Below, piece by piece: positions 11,724-23,074 of a stretch of 64,000 nucleotides of DNA. The position numbers and the translations under genes are program-made. The stretch is taken from positions 558,385-622,384 of the forward strand of contig PJEW03000014.1 of NCBI GenBank assembly GCA_002900995.3, in the 5' to 3' direction. A model generated the notes under the pieces. It was not told the origin of the DNA. It saw only the letters and a list, made by a program, of their open reading frames with translations, and searched no databases. Within the stretch, counting starts at the first letter, position 1; the number at the start of each line of letters is the position of its first letter. Source of the stretch: Ganoderma boninense. Taxonomy: Eukaryota; Basidiomycota; Agaricomycetes; Polyporales; Polyporaceae.

Positions 11724-11737
11724 TTAGGTCAAATCTA
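11724..11737 (+). other. Primer-binding site of Ty3 family B
   Basis: TTAGGTCAAATCT follows the LTR end. The related copies have TTAGGTCAAAACT, which is complementary, with one or two mismatches, to the predicted transcript start of the same LTR. See the family B elements at 50378-50388 and 59232-59242. Confidence 0.5.
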
Positions 11738-11739
11738 CC

Positions 11740-12960
11740 GCACCGGCGTACTCCACACATTCTTTCCTTCTCGTACGGTAGGGCATTAGATCCTTTTGTG
11801 TTGGCCTAGAAAATTTCGCGCTCTAGTCACCATCGGACTTTGTCTGGGTTTTCACGGGAGCTCCCAAGTTCTCAGGGTACGTACGCGGAAAGCTTCCAAA
11901 CCGGGCCCGGGGGTTTACTAAACGAAGGGGGTCTGGCTCCGGGGGGAGGCTAAGGAAAAGCGGCGAAAAGCCAAGGGCGAAACCCTTGGGCCCGTGCTCT
12001 TGGCTAAGAAACCCAATGGGCCCCGAGGAGCTGAGCAGACGGGTGTAGATCTTTGCACCTGCCGTTCTATTCCTGGTAATAGGAAGCGTGGCTACTCCAC
12101 TCCCTCACACGATGTTGCAGTCAAGGACACACGCTTTCACAGCCCACGGACGGAGACACAGCACCTAGAACACACACGACAACAGTGGTTTGTTTGCGAC
12201 CGCCGCCCTGCCACACCGCGACTTCCCTTTGACTGGACACCCACCGTGGGCTCCATTCCAGCCTTTACTGCGACACACCACTACCAAACAGCAGGCATCT
12301 TAGACCGACTCGCCAGCCACGTCCAGCCCCCTCATACAAGGCCCACACGGGCAGCTGTTGCTGCTGCACGGAGTTCGCCCGAGCCACCCGGCCCCCCAGC
12401 CGTGCCCTCCAGTCGTGTAAGCCCGCATGGACCGCCACCCCAGTCGGATCCAAGGTTTCCCCGCTCGTGACAAAGCTATCGCACTCGTTACTGAATTAGC
12501 TCGACAACGAGCGAAGCTCAAATCCCTCACTCACCCATTGCGTCGACTCTAGTGGCAGAAGAGAAAGCCGAAAAGTGAAGAAGAACTGAAGACGAAGCTA
12601 CATTCCGACCTATGAAGATCAAGGTGCGCGTCGCTTGACGGCCCTCGTCACCGGAGAAAAAAGAAGGGCCCGAAGTCGTTTGGTTTGGAAGAAGAGGCGG
12701 AGAAGCGGCACTGCTACTGGGAGAAGCAGCATTTCCAGGAAACTGCTACACTGTGGCCAGCCCGGACCATCCGTATAGCTGCCCGCGGTTTTGAAGAGTA
12801 GCAAGTGTTCCTGTTCCACCGCAATCGGACAAGTAGCGGCTTCTTCAGGCCAGGCAGGTGATGGAGAGAAAGCCGCGGCTCTTACGACGCTGAAGAAGGA
12901 GAGTTTCTGGATCAGACGCATGGACGCTGCGCGGGCCCGGCTCTGATGTGAACGTAATAC
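11740..12960 (+). pseudogene. Ty3 family B gag, plus-strand copy, internally deleted
   Basis: The leader to about 12090 matches the reverse complement of 49370-49599 and 50293-50376. The gag N-terminal region (FDWTPT near 12230, then a LASHVQPPHTRPTRAAVAAA stretch near 12310) matches the minus-strand gag at 48360-48607. Near 12600 the frame jumps from the N-terminal region to a zinc-knuckle-like stretch and an AALTTLKK tail (12890), so the central capsid part present at 47650-48150 is absent here. Stops and shifts are frequent. The two places where the other copies carry MITEs are empty here. Confidence 0.65.
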
Positions 12961-12999
12961 GATCGATTTCTGTACTGGTTCCGCGTTGTAAGAGCGGGT

Positions 13000-15775
13000 A
13001 AATAAGTGTCACACTTTCATATATACCGGACAGTTAATTTGGCAAGCAGCGACTAAGGACTCAGTAGCAATGGTAGGATAGTGAGGGGTCGTGGACTAGT
13101 CGTTTATACATAGACGGTTTGTAGAGAGACCAGGTTACGACGGAGTTGGGCAAGGCCAAATTCCTCTGTTACAACATAACAGGTCTGAAAAACCGTGATG
13201 GACGTCACGAGGTCGCCGTGTTGGATATGGATTGGAGCCCCCGGGAAGGGGGTGGTTTGTGGTTACAGACATAGGGAAGAGGAGTTTCTTTGGGACGGAG
13301 GTGCCTGCGCGGGCAAAACCCCTTGAAGTAGTTTGGGGAAAAAAACGTGGTCGCTCGCCTTCGAGGTCCAGGCATTCGGGCTCATGGAAGGCACCCAAAA
13401 CCCTGTTGAGCCAAAGGCGTGATACGGAGGTACGCTTTACGGCGGCAATGTTTCGGCGGGTGCGGAAGCAAAAATGATGGTAGGAATGCCAGGCCGAAAT
13501 TTGTTAAAGGAGGGGGAGAGATGGGCCCTTTCCACCAAAGGTTTTTCTGCGAATGGGTGGCACGAGGATTTCTCTTCCCCAGCACGGAAGATGGACGACG
13601 ACTTTGGAGGTACCCTAAGATCTGTGTGTCAGCGAGCTACACGTACTTCACAAGCTCGCTGAACAAAAGTACAGAAGAAGGAAGCGTCCGTCGAAGAGGA
13701 TTGTACCTCCAGTACCCGAGTATCTGGTGTGATCTCAAAAGAGGCGTCCGAAACGTACCTGAGCCGGACCCTCATGACCAGTGCTATAGAACTCCGTAAC
13801 CAGATGCTTAGATGTTCCAGTCTCCAAGGTGTACCCCTGTCTCCAGCGGCAGTCGAGCTGACAAGTTCCTTATGAGAACTTTGGACCAAAGGTTATATTC
13901 AAGAGTCGAAGTCACCGATGTCATACAGTTCTTCTTCGTTAAAAAGAGAGGACAGGCAGCTATCCTGTAGCAGGACTACCGGCCGATGAATGACAAATTC
14001 ACCATTAAGACTGTTACCCACTGCCGTTTAGGTGTAGACTTGATGGATCGACTCAAGAGGGGCAAGTACTTTACCAAGCTGACATCCATTGAGGGTACAA
14101 CAATGGCGGATTAAGACGTGATGAATGGAAGGCTGCCTTTGCTTGACCAATCGCGGACTGTTCGAACCGAACGTGAGTACTCGCTGGCTACTCGCCCCAG
14201 TACATTCTCTGCGCTCGTGACGACATCTTCACAGAGTACCTCATCTACTCGGCAACAATCACTATTCTACCTCGACGAACATCATAATAATTCACCACAC
14301 GACATCGAGGACACCGCACCATTTGGTGCGTGAGGTCCTGAAGCGATCCGGCGGGAGCCACGACCTGTTCTGCAAGCCAGAGGAAGTGTGAATTGAACAG
14401 CCGAAGCGTTTGAGTATAGGTGTGCTCGTCTCGGGACTGTGTGGGATGGACCCAGTGAAGGTCAGGAGTATCCAAAATGGACCTTATCCCTCAGACACCC
14501 TCAGATGTACGGAAGTTCCTGCGGTTTCGGAGTTTCTACAGGCGGTCTTAAGGGATCAGCCACGCAAGTATGCAAACCCCTGACCGTCTCACGGGTAATG
14601 CCTCCCTGAGCCAATGGGATGCGAAGAGCAGTACAGCATTCGTGAGCTAAACGTCGTCTTCACTGAAGAAAGCGCCTGTCCTGAGCATGTATTACCCGAC
14701 CGCAAACCCGCATTGAATTCGATGCATCCGGATATGCTACCGGTGCGGTTCTGTTCAGGAGGGCCGGAGGACGGCAAATGGCACCTGTCGCTTTCCACTC
14801 TGAGTCACATGAGCCGAATGCGGGAACGCCTATGAGAGCTAGACAGAGATGCTTGCTTCATCCGGATGCCCTGCAGCCTGGGCGACTACTCGAGGTCTTC
14901 CAGTGTGTCAGATCCAGTACGGACACAAGAACTCCGAGTCTGGAAAGCCGCACAAACCTCACACGCAGAGGCAGGCAGTTGGGGCTCTCTATACTGTACG
15001 CGGTGTTTGTCGATTTGTCTATTCACACAAAGCCCCAGGCATTCCTCCAGCGGTTAGGGCAGATGCGCTGTCCGCAGGCCTGGATCACCAGAGAGGATGA
15101 CGCCGATGACAAACCTGAAACCGAAGTCATGTTGCAACCCGACGCTTCCGAATAACTAGCAGCCAAGATGAGGGCACTGTCGTGGTACCAGAGAAGGCAC
15201 TCGCCTCCGCGGCGATTCGAGAAGTGGAGACGTGAGCAGGAGGTCACAGACGGCCAATCTCAGCAAGCTCAATAAGCAGGGCCAGCACGCTTACAGAACG
15301 ATTTGGTGGACGGAACACGGTAACAGGCTGCTGCTTTACCCGCCGAGGTTTATCGTCCCCAAAGGACGATGGCTCCGAGCAGAATAGTGGCATTCACCAC
15401 GACTCCGCCCGGACACCCTGCAGGCAAAAAAGGGATGGTCACACGAACTACTGGTGGCCCGGGCATGGCAAAGTTATTAAAGGAAATTTCTGAACCTGCG
15501 ACACTTGTCGCCCTGGCAGATTCACATGAAGCCAACGGCCCCCTTTAACCAAGAGATCGGAAAGGCCCGGCCAAGGTTACCTGTGACTTCATCACTGGGG
15601 TGCCAGAGGTTGAAAGATACAAAGCCTCCAGCTTATTGTGATCGCATGGAAAAGGGTATTCACTTATTCAATGACCCAGGAGATCGACACGGAGGGACGG
15701 CAAGCAACTTCATTGAAATGTTTCCCTTACATGGATCCTGGGAAAGTCAATCTCGAAACGTGATGGGCTTGTAGC
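13000..15775 (+). pseudogene. Ty3 family B pol: protease end, RT, RNase H, integrase N-part
   Basis: In order on the plus strand: a VVTDIGKRSFFGTEVP protease-tether remnant (13253-13300); an RT remnant FFFVKKRG...QDYRPMND...RGKYFTKL (13930-14090); a later RT segment near 14335-14480 with GMDPVKVRSIQN; an RNase H remnant GKWHLSLS...LRVWKAAQTSHAEAGSWG (14770-14985) ending ADDKPETEVMLQPDASE (15100-15155); and the integrase zinc region with RTTGGPGMAKLLKEISE (15440-15500) and VTCDFITGVPEV (15580-15612). Frameshifts occur roughly every 150-300 bases. The integrase core is interrupted at about 15776 by unrelated sequence and resumes near 16700. Confidence 0.75.
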
Positions 15776-16700
15776 TGTTTTTCCACTCGGATAGGCGTAT
15801 TCTTTTGTTTAACGCCCCCTCTTTTCGCTTCGCCGACTCCCCTGCTTCGTTCGTCGCACGGTCGCTCGCACTGTGTCGCCCACTCCGCGCTCCCGCGGTC
15901 CGATACGTACACCTCAGACGCAGCTCGAGCTGTTTCACATCCGGGAGGTGTCTTCTGCCTCCGTCGTATCGGTCCCGTGTCGGTCACGGGTCGCTGTTAG
16001 GACCCCCTTTCTGCAGTCGGACGACCGTGGGTAACGCGTTTGACACCTACTTCGATCGCATCGCTCGTATTTCGCACCATTGGTGGACTTTCATGAGACC
16101 GGGCCGGGACTCTGTCGATCGTCGCGAGTTTTCATCGGTATGCTCCAAAGTGAGCAAGTCGTGACATATTCCTCCTTTCCTCCTTCGTCTTCGCTTAATC
16201 CCTTTCTATGATGGTTGCTGATGCCGGCCCTTCGTTTCTGATTGTTTTCCCGTCAGTTTCTAGGTTTCCTTCCTGTACCAAATATCTATAGATGATGTTC
16301 TTAGTCTTGGGCAATACAAGATTTCGGGCACCCCGTTGACTTCTCACTTTTTCGCTCGCCTGCTCGCTCATCGCGATCGCTCGTCGCCCATCGTATCTGG
16401 CTCGCTGAGGTCATTATCCTATTCGCGACGTTCTTCGCTCATCGCATCGTCTTCAGGACCCGAGAGTCCCTTCCGTATTCGCCATCGTCTTCACGTCGCT
16501 GCCGAAGCCCTCGTCATTCTACTTCGCCGCATCGCGCGTCACACGGCGACTGCTTGACAGAGCTAGTCTGCTGCTTAGGCCCTTCTGTGGGTATTGGTTC
16601 GTAGCGATTACGCGAGCACGATGACTTCTCTCCTTCTTTTCCAGTTACGTGGTTCTGTGTTTTCGCAGCAGTTCCAGGACCGATGTACGATCATCGGGGG
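15776..16700. other. About 925-bp non-coding insertion inside the family B integrase
   Basis: The integrase reading stops after FPLHGSW (15723-15743) and resumes downstream with GVQSRL-type and QMET.. blocks (16750-16900). The inserted stretch is rich in CG dinucleotides and TCGC runs, has only short frames, and begins TGTAGC and ends near a TAGCATGCTAC palindrome. A solo LTR or other non-autonomous insertion is likely, but I could not find a clean target duplication or a second copy. Confidence 0.45.
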
Positions 16701-17560
16701 CCCATATTCTCTTAGCATGCTACTTCTGATGCATCCTTAAAGGCCCTCGGAGTATAGAGTAGACGACTGTCCCAGGCCACAACCCACAGGACGATGGACA
16801 AGTCAGGAGCAGATGGAAACAGGAGAGAGAGGGTCCTGCGGATGTACTGCTCAAGGCGCCGTGACGATTGGGTCAAGTGGTGCAATAGCAGAATACTGCT
16901 TCAACGCAGCGTAATCATCCACAGAGGTACTCGCCAGTTTTACCCCAGTACGCTATGAAACCCTAGTTCCCCGTTCCATGTACCCACGGTTTCCCAGGCG
17001 GATGAAGAGAGAGGAGTTGCGGGAGCCAAGGAGGATGCGACCTCAGCCTTTAATGGCAGAAGAGCGGAAAGAGGAGTACGTCGCTTTTGTCTCCACTTTC
17101 TCCAGAGGGTTTAAGGAGGGTCCCGGGAAGGGGGGGGCTCAAAGAGGAAATTCCGTGTCCCAGGGCTCTGGAAACTGTGGGACCAGGGACTGGCCGACTG
17201 TCAAGGCAAGGTGGGCAACTGGCTTACAAACTCAGTCCCCAAAGACATGGGCCCACCCGGTTTTCTATGTGGGCACCTAACCGGCAAAGAAGCAAAATTC
17301 CAGCGGATCCCCCGACGCCCGTTTTTTGAAATGGGAAAGGGAGAAGTACGAAGTGAGGAAGTTTAGGTCCCCGTCAGGGAAAGGGCGTGGAAAGAAAAAA
17401 ACAAAATATCTTGTTCACTGGAAAGGCTGGGGCCTGAAAATGATTGTGGGAAAAACCCTGTTTTTATCTAGCAAATGCGCCAAAGTGCTGCAAAAATTTT
17501 TTTTTCAACACATCGGCCTGGCCTCCCCACAAGAAGACTCAATCGTGAGAACGATTCTTA
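16701..17560 (+). pseudogene. Ty3 family B integrase C-part and chromodomain
   Basis: Broken frames give the integrase core end (SRWKQERE-type region at about 16810 and EYCFNAA at 16888-16908), then a chromodomain: EREKYEVRKF near 17335 and TKYLVHWKGWG near 17400-17435. The YLVHWKGWG block is the hallmark of the chromodomain that binds methylated histone H3. A purine-rich tract (GGAGGGGGTA, 17561-17570) follows directly before the 3' LTR. Confidence 0.7.
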
Positions 17561-17570
17561 GGAGGGGGTA

Positions 17571-18020
17571 TTGTCCCCTAACGGCAAAGCTCGGGGCCCC
17601 CCCCGGGGGTCCTCCCCTTCCCCTTTTTTGGAAATGTTTTTTTTCCCCCTCGTCTTATTGTTTCCCCCGTTGTTTTTTGCAAACCCCTCCCCTTGGGTTT
17701 TCCACAGTACATAAACTCCCCGTTACCCTTGTTTTCGTCGTCATTGTACTCTTACCCTGTTTTTCACTGGTTCCGTGTCCATGTTCCTTGTCCCGGTTCC
17801 CCCTTGTCCGTTAAAAGTTTATTGGCCTGTCTTTGCTACCTGGAGACTCATTTCGACTCTTGTCTCCCGGTAGCTTGCTGTTCCTTGCTCGTAGTTACTT
17901 GCTCAAAAACATTTGTCTCAGCCTGACTGTGAGCCCCGCTCTTTTCTCGCTGCATAAGTGCTGTCCGAGCCCCGGGTCGTCTCGTAAGGCTCTCCCATCT
18001 TACTCGACAGGGCCGTCATA
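17571..18020 (+). repeat. 3' LTR of Ty3 family B (decayed)
   Basis: It follows the polypurine-like GGAGGGGGTA and matches the 11293-11723 LTR in order: GCTCGGGGCCCC, TTCCCCTTTTTTGG, CCTGGAGACTCA, TTAGTTACTTGCTC-type, ATCTTACTCGACAGGGCCGTCATAA. Homopolymer runs are exaggerated here. The right end is approximate. Confidence 0.6.
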
Positions 18021-18373
18021 AAGAAAGATGGCAGGTATACATAAATCGTTCTGTACCAAGATGAGGTCTTTGTCTCACAAAACTGCAGGTTCTAAAGGTA
18101 TGAGCGCCCTGCTCTGATCCGGGTCTTTAGAGCAAACCTGCAGTTTGTCTCGATATCTTCCCTCCCACTCGGGGCCATCTCTTTCTAATCACGCTCCCCG
18201 CGCTGTTCCCCCTTTTTCGAAGCATATGTCAGGTCTTCAGCCAGGCGATCTTCGGGTTTTCCCCCGGAATCACCCATCAAAAAACCCCCCGTTTCTCGTC
18301 CATAAAGTCTGAACTGGCGGAAACTTCCGGTTTCCAAAACAAAAGGCCCTTTCCCTCCAACAGCAAAACTCCG
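18021..18373. other. Unassigned stretch before the Copia fragment
   Basis: No convincing domain. It may include the Copia leader. Short frames occur on both strands only. Confidence 0.35.
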
Positions 18374-20760
18374 ATGCACCCCACAAAAAAAAATGTCTGC
18401 GTGTTCCATCCCCTTCCCTTTGGGTGCTTCGGCAAACCTCGGGGGGACAACTCAGGCCAAAAAGCGCAAAATGGCCGGGAAGGGGGTCGCCCAGCATCAA
18501 ATATTTCTCAACTTCGGGGCGCTCTGCATTTTACCCCCAGGCCAAATGCCGCTTGCCCGGAACCCAAGCCCCTCCCCATCCCAAACACCAAACTTTTGGG
18601 TCCCCCAACACTCCATTCGAGGCTTACCTGCGAAAAATTTTCGCAGAGGAGAAGATCTGGGATCATTTTAAATGCGTAGCGTGCTATGTGGGGCATGAGA
18701 AACAAGGCGCGTACGCTCAGGTTCTATTCTTGCGCGACCTCTTGGCCACCCGCTTCGACATGTCGAAGCCTCTCGACACTCAAGCTCGTGAGATCGTCAA
18801 TCTCAGCGAACGCATCGTGGCCATGGCCCCGCTAACCAGCGACTCCCTCGGTGTTGTCGCCCTACTCCATTGTCTGAACTTCAACGTCGAGCATGTTGTT
18901 AATCAACTCGTTAACGAGCAGTCCAAATCATCCGGCAACCTGACGTGCGAGCGAATCATAACGCGCCTTCAATATGAGCAACAACAAATCGACGCCAAGG
19001 CACGCGCTGCGCTTTCATCCGCTTCGAACGCCGGTCGCCCTCGCTGCAACTACGAACACGGGCAAGGAGCGTTTCTGCTCCAACTGCAAGCGGCCAAATC
19101 ACACCGCGGAAACGTGCTGGTCCCCAGGTGGAGGCGCCGAAGGTCAACAAAGTCAATATCTCGCTCGCCGTGAAGCTCGCGATGCTCGCAAGAAGGAGAA
19201 AACGGAGAAGAAACCTCTGACCCCTTCCCCAAATCCTTCTTCTTCACAGTCCTCGTCAACGCCGTCTACCGCTGCGAAGAAAGTACTACGGGATCCCTCT
19301 GGCCGTGCTTACTTCCTCGACAGCGACCACGTCTATCCGCTCGTCTCCGGACCTGACACCGCCCTCCCGGCGTTCACTTCTCTCTCTGGTGACTCCCTAG
19401 CTACGGATGCGTTCATCACGAACGATCCTGGCTCGGTGCCTGACTGGGTCCAACGACTCAATAACGTCGCTCTCTCCGCCGTACAACCTGGTACCTCGTC
19501 TCTCGCTCTCGGCGACGCTTGTCCTTGGTATCTAGACTCTGGCGCATCTACCCACTTGTCCCCCGTCAAGTCTGACTTCTCCAGCATGCGTCCGATCGCT
19601 CCTCATCCGATCCGCGGCGTCAACGGCTCCGTCATCCATGCGGTTGCAACGGGAACCATTAAGTGTCCTTTGCCTAATGGCCATATCCTCGAACTCGCCG
19701 ACGTGCTTTACGTCCCAAGCGCTGCTGTCCGCCTAATTTCTATTCGCGCTCTCTGCGACAGCTATTCAAACTATGGGTGTGACCTTCTCTCGATCTGGTG
19801 TATCTCTCCGCTCCCCGTCTGGCAACCTCGTCTTCCATGCCTCTCGCAACACGAATACCATGTTCAAAGCTCAACGCCGCGCCCCCCCCATCGTCCGCGT
19901 CCAACGCCTTTTGTCATCACTCGCCGTCCCAACATCGAAACCATTCACCTTCGTTACGGCCACCCCAGCTACTCCACTGCGTACAACATCGCCAAGGGCT
20001 TGTCTCGTGAAGGTACGCCTATCGACCTCTCCGAGCCACCCTTCAAATGTGATTCATGCATCCTTGGCAAACAGACCCGAACCCCCGTTCCCAATGAGCA
20101 GACTGGTCGTCGTGCAACCACGGTGGGGGAGCTGGTGTACTTAGATGGAATTGGTCAGGAGTGCACTACATTTTGCGTCCGGTTACATGTACGCCTGGAC
20201 CTAATCGACGATTATTCCTCCTACGCATGGACATTTCCCTGTTCATCGAAGAAGGCCATGGCCACGGTATTCCGACGCTGGTTACTCGCTATGGGCGCTG
20301 CTGGACACAAAGTCCGGGCTATTCAAATTGATAACGGCGAGCTGGACTCCAAAGAGATCCGCGACGTTCTGCGGAGCTTTTTTTTCGAACTCCGCGAAAC
20401 GGCGCCCTACACATCCGCACAAACGGTCGCGCCCCAAGCGCGTGCATCGTACGTTCTGGGGAAAAACCCGCACGATGCGCATCGCCGCCCGGCATCCCGG
20501 AAAACCGTTGGGATGAGTTGGCGTTACGGCTGTTACCTATCAATCGCACCCCCCCTTCCACCTTCGAGACATCTAACCCCTTACGAGCTTTCAGGCAGAC
20601 CTCCCCATAAAATCACACCTTCGCGAGATCGGCTGCCCGCTTTTGTCCTGATAACTACCCACAACCCCAAACTTTGCCCGCTCCATTGGGGTGTCCTCAT
20701 CGTTAAGGTCAAATTTTCCAAAACCTCCGTGCTACCATCGTCCAAATCACCCATATTATA
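18374..20760 (+). pseudogene. Copia-type gag, protease and integrase fragment
   Basis: Gag-like sequence (UBN2 style: FDMSKPLDTQAREIVNLSER and HVVNQLVNEQ, 18755-18925) runs to about 19030. After a frameshift the zinc knuckle CSNCKRPNHTAETC (CX2CX4HX4C, near 19076-19118) appears. Next come the protease motif CPWYLDSGASTHLSP (19520-19565), the pre-integrase CDSCILGKQTRTPVP (20050-20095), and integrase pieces LIDDYSSYAWTFP (20202-20240) and IQIDNGELDSKEI (20323-20360). This is the Copia order, integrase before RT. The protease triad DSG is intact. The reading frame after about 20400 diverges from the family and ends at 20760. RT and RNase H are missing, cut off near the scaffold gap. No LTR was identified. 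Confidence 0.75.
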
Positions 20761-21045
20761 GCTTCTTATCAGTTCGTTTTATTGATACATGAAGATCTCT
20801 CTTACATATTAAACCTTCCTCCCCAGGCACCTTTCCCCTTCTTTTAACTTCTCCAGCCCTCTTTGACGCGACCCTTCCCCCCCCCTTTTATGCCCCGTAC
20901 AACGCCCCCCCCTCCCCTTCTCCCCTTCTGATCCCCTTTTCCCCCGCCCACCCGCCGGGGTCGCCCCCCTCCCGCCCCTGCCCCCTCCGCACCTCCACCG
21001 CCCCTTTCCTCTGTCGCCGCCCCCGGGCCCCTTTCCTCCCGCCCA
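20761..21045. repeat. Pyrimidine-rich low-complexity tract at a contig end
   Basis: Almost pure C/T on the plus strand (CCCCTTCTTTT, CCCCCCCTCCCC and so on) directly before the gap. It could be a real low-complexity tract or low-quality sequence. Confidence 0.6.
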
Positions 21046-21145
21046 NNNNNNNNNNNNNNNNNNNNNNNNNNNNNNNNNNNNNNNNNNNNNNNNNNNNNNN
21101 NNNNNNNNNNNNNNNNNNNNNNNNNNNNNNNNNNNNNNNNNNNNN
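21046..21145. other. Scaffold gap, 100 N
   Basis: Exactly 100 N, the conventional length for a gap of unknown size. Sequence on the two sides is unrelated. Confidence 0.95.
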
Positions 21146-22897
21146 TAGCTTTGTTTTTGAATTAACTTGCAGACACTAGGATCGATACAAGGAGCTACTA
21201 CGAACATCGCGCCAGTGGAGGAATCTTCGATTACGCAAGACATCGGGCTTTGGACACCGGACAGACGACATAGCCCCCGGGGGGATGGCGGTGCGGTGCC
21301 CTGCATGCCCACAGCCTGGGGAAAACCTACCGGACAACTGGCAAGATGATCCGGACAGGTAAGAGCAGGGTCCGGTCACTTCGGAACGTGCTAACGAGTT
21401 AGCTAGATGGAAGTACATGCGCTCTGTTGTCCTGGACGGAAACTTCTCAGCGCAACACCGACACATGCGTAATCCTGAGGATGACGTTGCACTGGCCGAT
21501 GGACATGCGTTCATGGTAACGGAAGGCCCGTACAAACATCACCTCAGCACTGCGAAGGAGTTTAAAGAGGTAAGGAAAGTTTCAGGCCACTGTTAACAAC
21601 CGAGACGCTCACAGTTCATGCAGAAGATTACTTGTAACGACCATCGGGCTGTCCTTAATGCTGCAGTCAGTCGCGGACAACTCGAAGCAACTGGGATCGG
21701 GGCTGCGGCTTGCTCCAGGCACGGATTCTTCGCCCCACACGCATGTGTGGACTTCCAAGGAGGCGAGCGGTACGTCCGGACATCCTAGAAAATGAATGTT
21801 GGACAAGTTACTTCGTTACTCATGTTTATGAATGAAGGCAGCGCAACATGGACTACGTTCTTCACTGGATCCTTGCGTACCTCAACGGTCGCAAATGGAT
21901 CCTCGTCATGTACGACGTCATGTGCCAGTATTTTACCAACCTGCATCACCGATTCAAGGAGAGCCCCTCCCTCTCCATGCCGGATGGTCTCACCTTCCTC
22001 CGCGGCATCGGACAGTTCCACGTCCATGGCCACATTGCTCCTTGTTTTCCACGCTTTTCGTCGAACTTCATCCGCGGGGCCGGGATGCAGGACGGTGAAA
22101 TCATCGAGACTTTGTGGAACAAGACCAACGCGATCTCGGAGTCCACAAGAGGCATGTCTTCGGCACATAGGCGTGAGGTCATCGATGACACAATGAACGA
22201 CTCAAATTGGATGAAGCTCACGCGGATCAGTAAGCCATCGGCATAATTTAGACCATTCACCAGTTGATGTTCAATGTCCGGACAGGCTCAATCCTAGTTC
22301 GGAAGTGGCGCAGAGCATGCCGGGAGTGGCAACCCGCTGTGGAAGCGTTCCGGAGCCTGTCCGAAGCGTCCGGAGAGGACCAGTGCGACAAATGGCTTGC
22401 GGACGCCCTCCAAGCGGACGAGGAGCGCCTAGATGACGTGACAGCGATGGATATATATGACGTACAGAAACAGCAGTGTACGTGTCTCCGTTCTCATTCA
22501 GATACACTATTGAGAGTATATTCATAGTGCCGTCACGCAAGGACAAGGAGCTTACTTTGACTGAGCAAGAAGGCGATACGGATCACGCATTGAAAGGTGC
22601 AGCCAGCTGGATATCGAACGGAATCAGACTAGAAGAGCAAAAGTAAGTGTCACGTACATCGCACGTCATGTATAATCTAACGGAATGCAGGCTGTCCATA
22701 GCATACACAGCAAGGATGCTTTGCGATACGGCGGGGAGCAACGACCGCCTGGCCCTGACACAGCGGCGGCAGCACTTGGTTACAGCTATGAAGGCCTTCC
22801 ACAAGGCAGTGGACCGACATCTTCGGACATCCGTCAGCTTGACCGGCGTGCCGGTGGCCACAGATCCAACAGATTTTGGTCGGAGGTGGGATGAACC
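21146..22897 (+). pseudogene. KDZ-superfamily transposase, catalytic half (exons 1-7 visible)
   Basis: Spliced reading recovers a KDZ (Kyakuja-Dileera-Zisupton) transposase. Exons are approximately 21146-21358, 21407-21569, 21615-21769, 21842-22229, 22286-22477, 22528-22642 and 22691-22897, all with GT...AG introns of 45-72 nt that keep the frame. The three catalytic acids are in expected settings: VLDGNFSAQHRHMRNPED (first Asp), VMYDVMCQYF (second Asp) and DGEIIETLWNKTNAI (Glu), with GIGQFHVHGH and MNDSNWMKLTRI around them. The 5' part, which in relatives carries a cysteine cluster, is lost at the gap, and one stop lies in the first visible exon near 21270. The frame is lost after FGRRWDEP (22897), where other elements intervene. 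The rest is at 29545-30433. Confidence 0.85.
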
Positions 22898-23074
22898 TCA
22901 AGGCCTGAGCATCAGGGAAAACCCTTTAGCGCTGAGGAGCCCTCAGGCACTGCTACTTTCTACAGACTCTTGAAGGCACGTCAAGGTGCCTCAAGGCTCT
23001 GCACTGTCTTCAGGTCACTCTCAAGACCTCTAAGTTTTTCTTCAGTAGTATATTGTAGTACCTCTACTTTACTA
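22898..23074. other. Junction sequence between KDZ and Plavaka
   Basis: No ORF. It contains repeated CTCAAGG and TCAAGG words (22902, 22992, 23000) and should hold the end of the inserted element, but I could not find a matching inverted end on the right side. Confidence 0.4.

Noticed and set aside
15505..15774. Independent 89-aa ORF
   Set aside because: It is a shifted reading of the decayed family B integrase (the VTCDFITGVPEV region lies in an overlapping frame).
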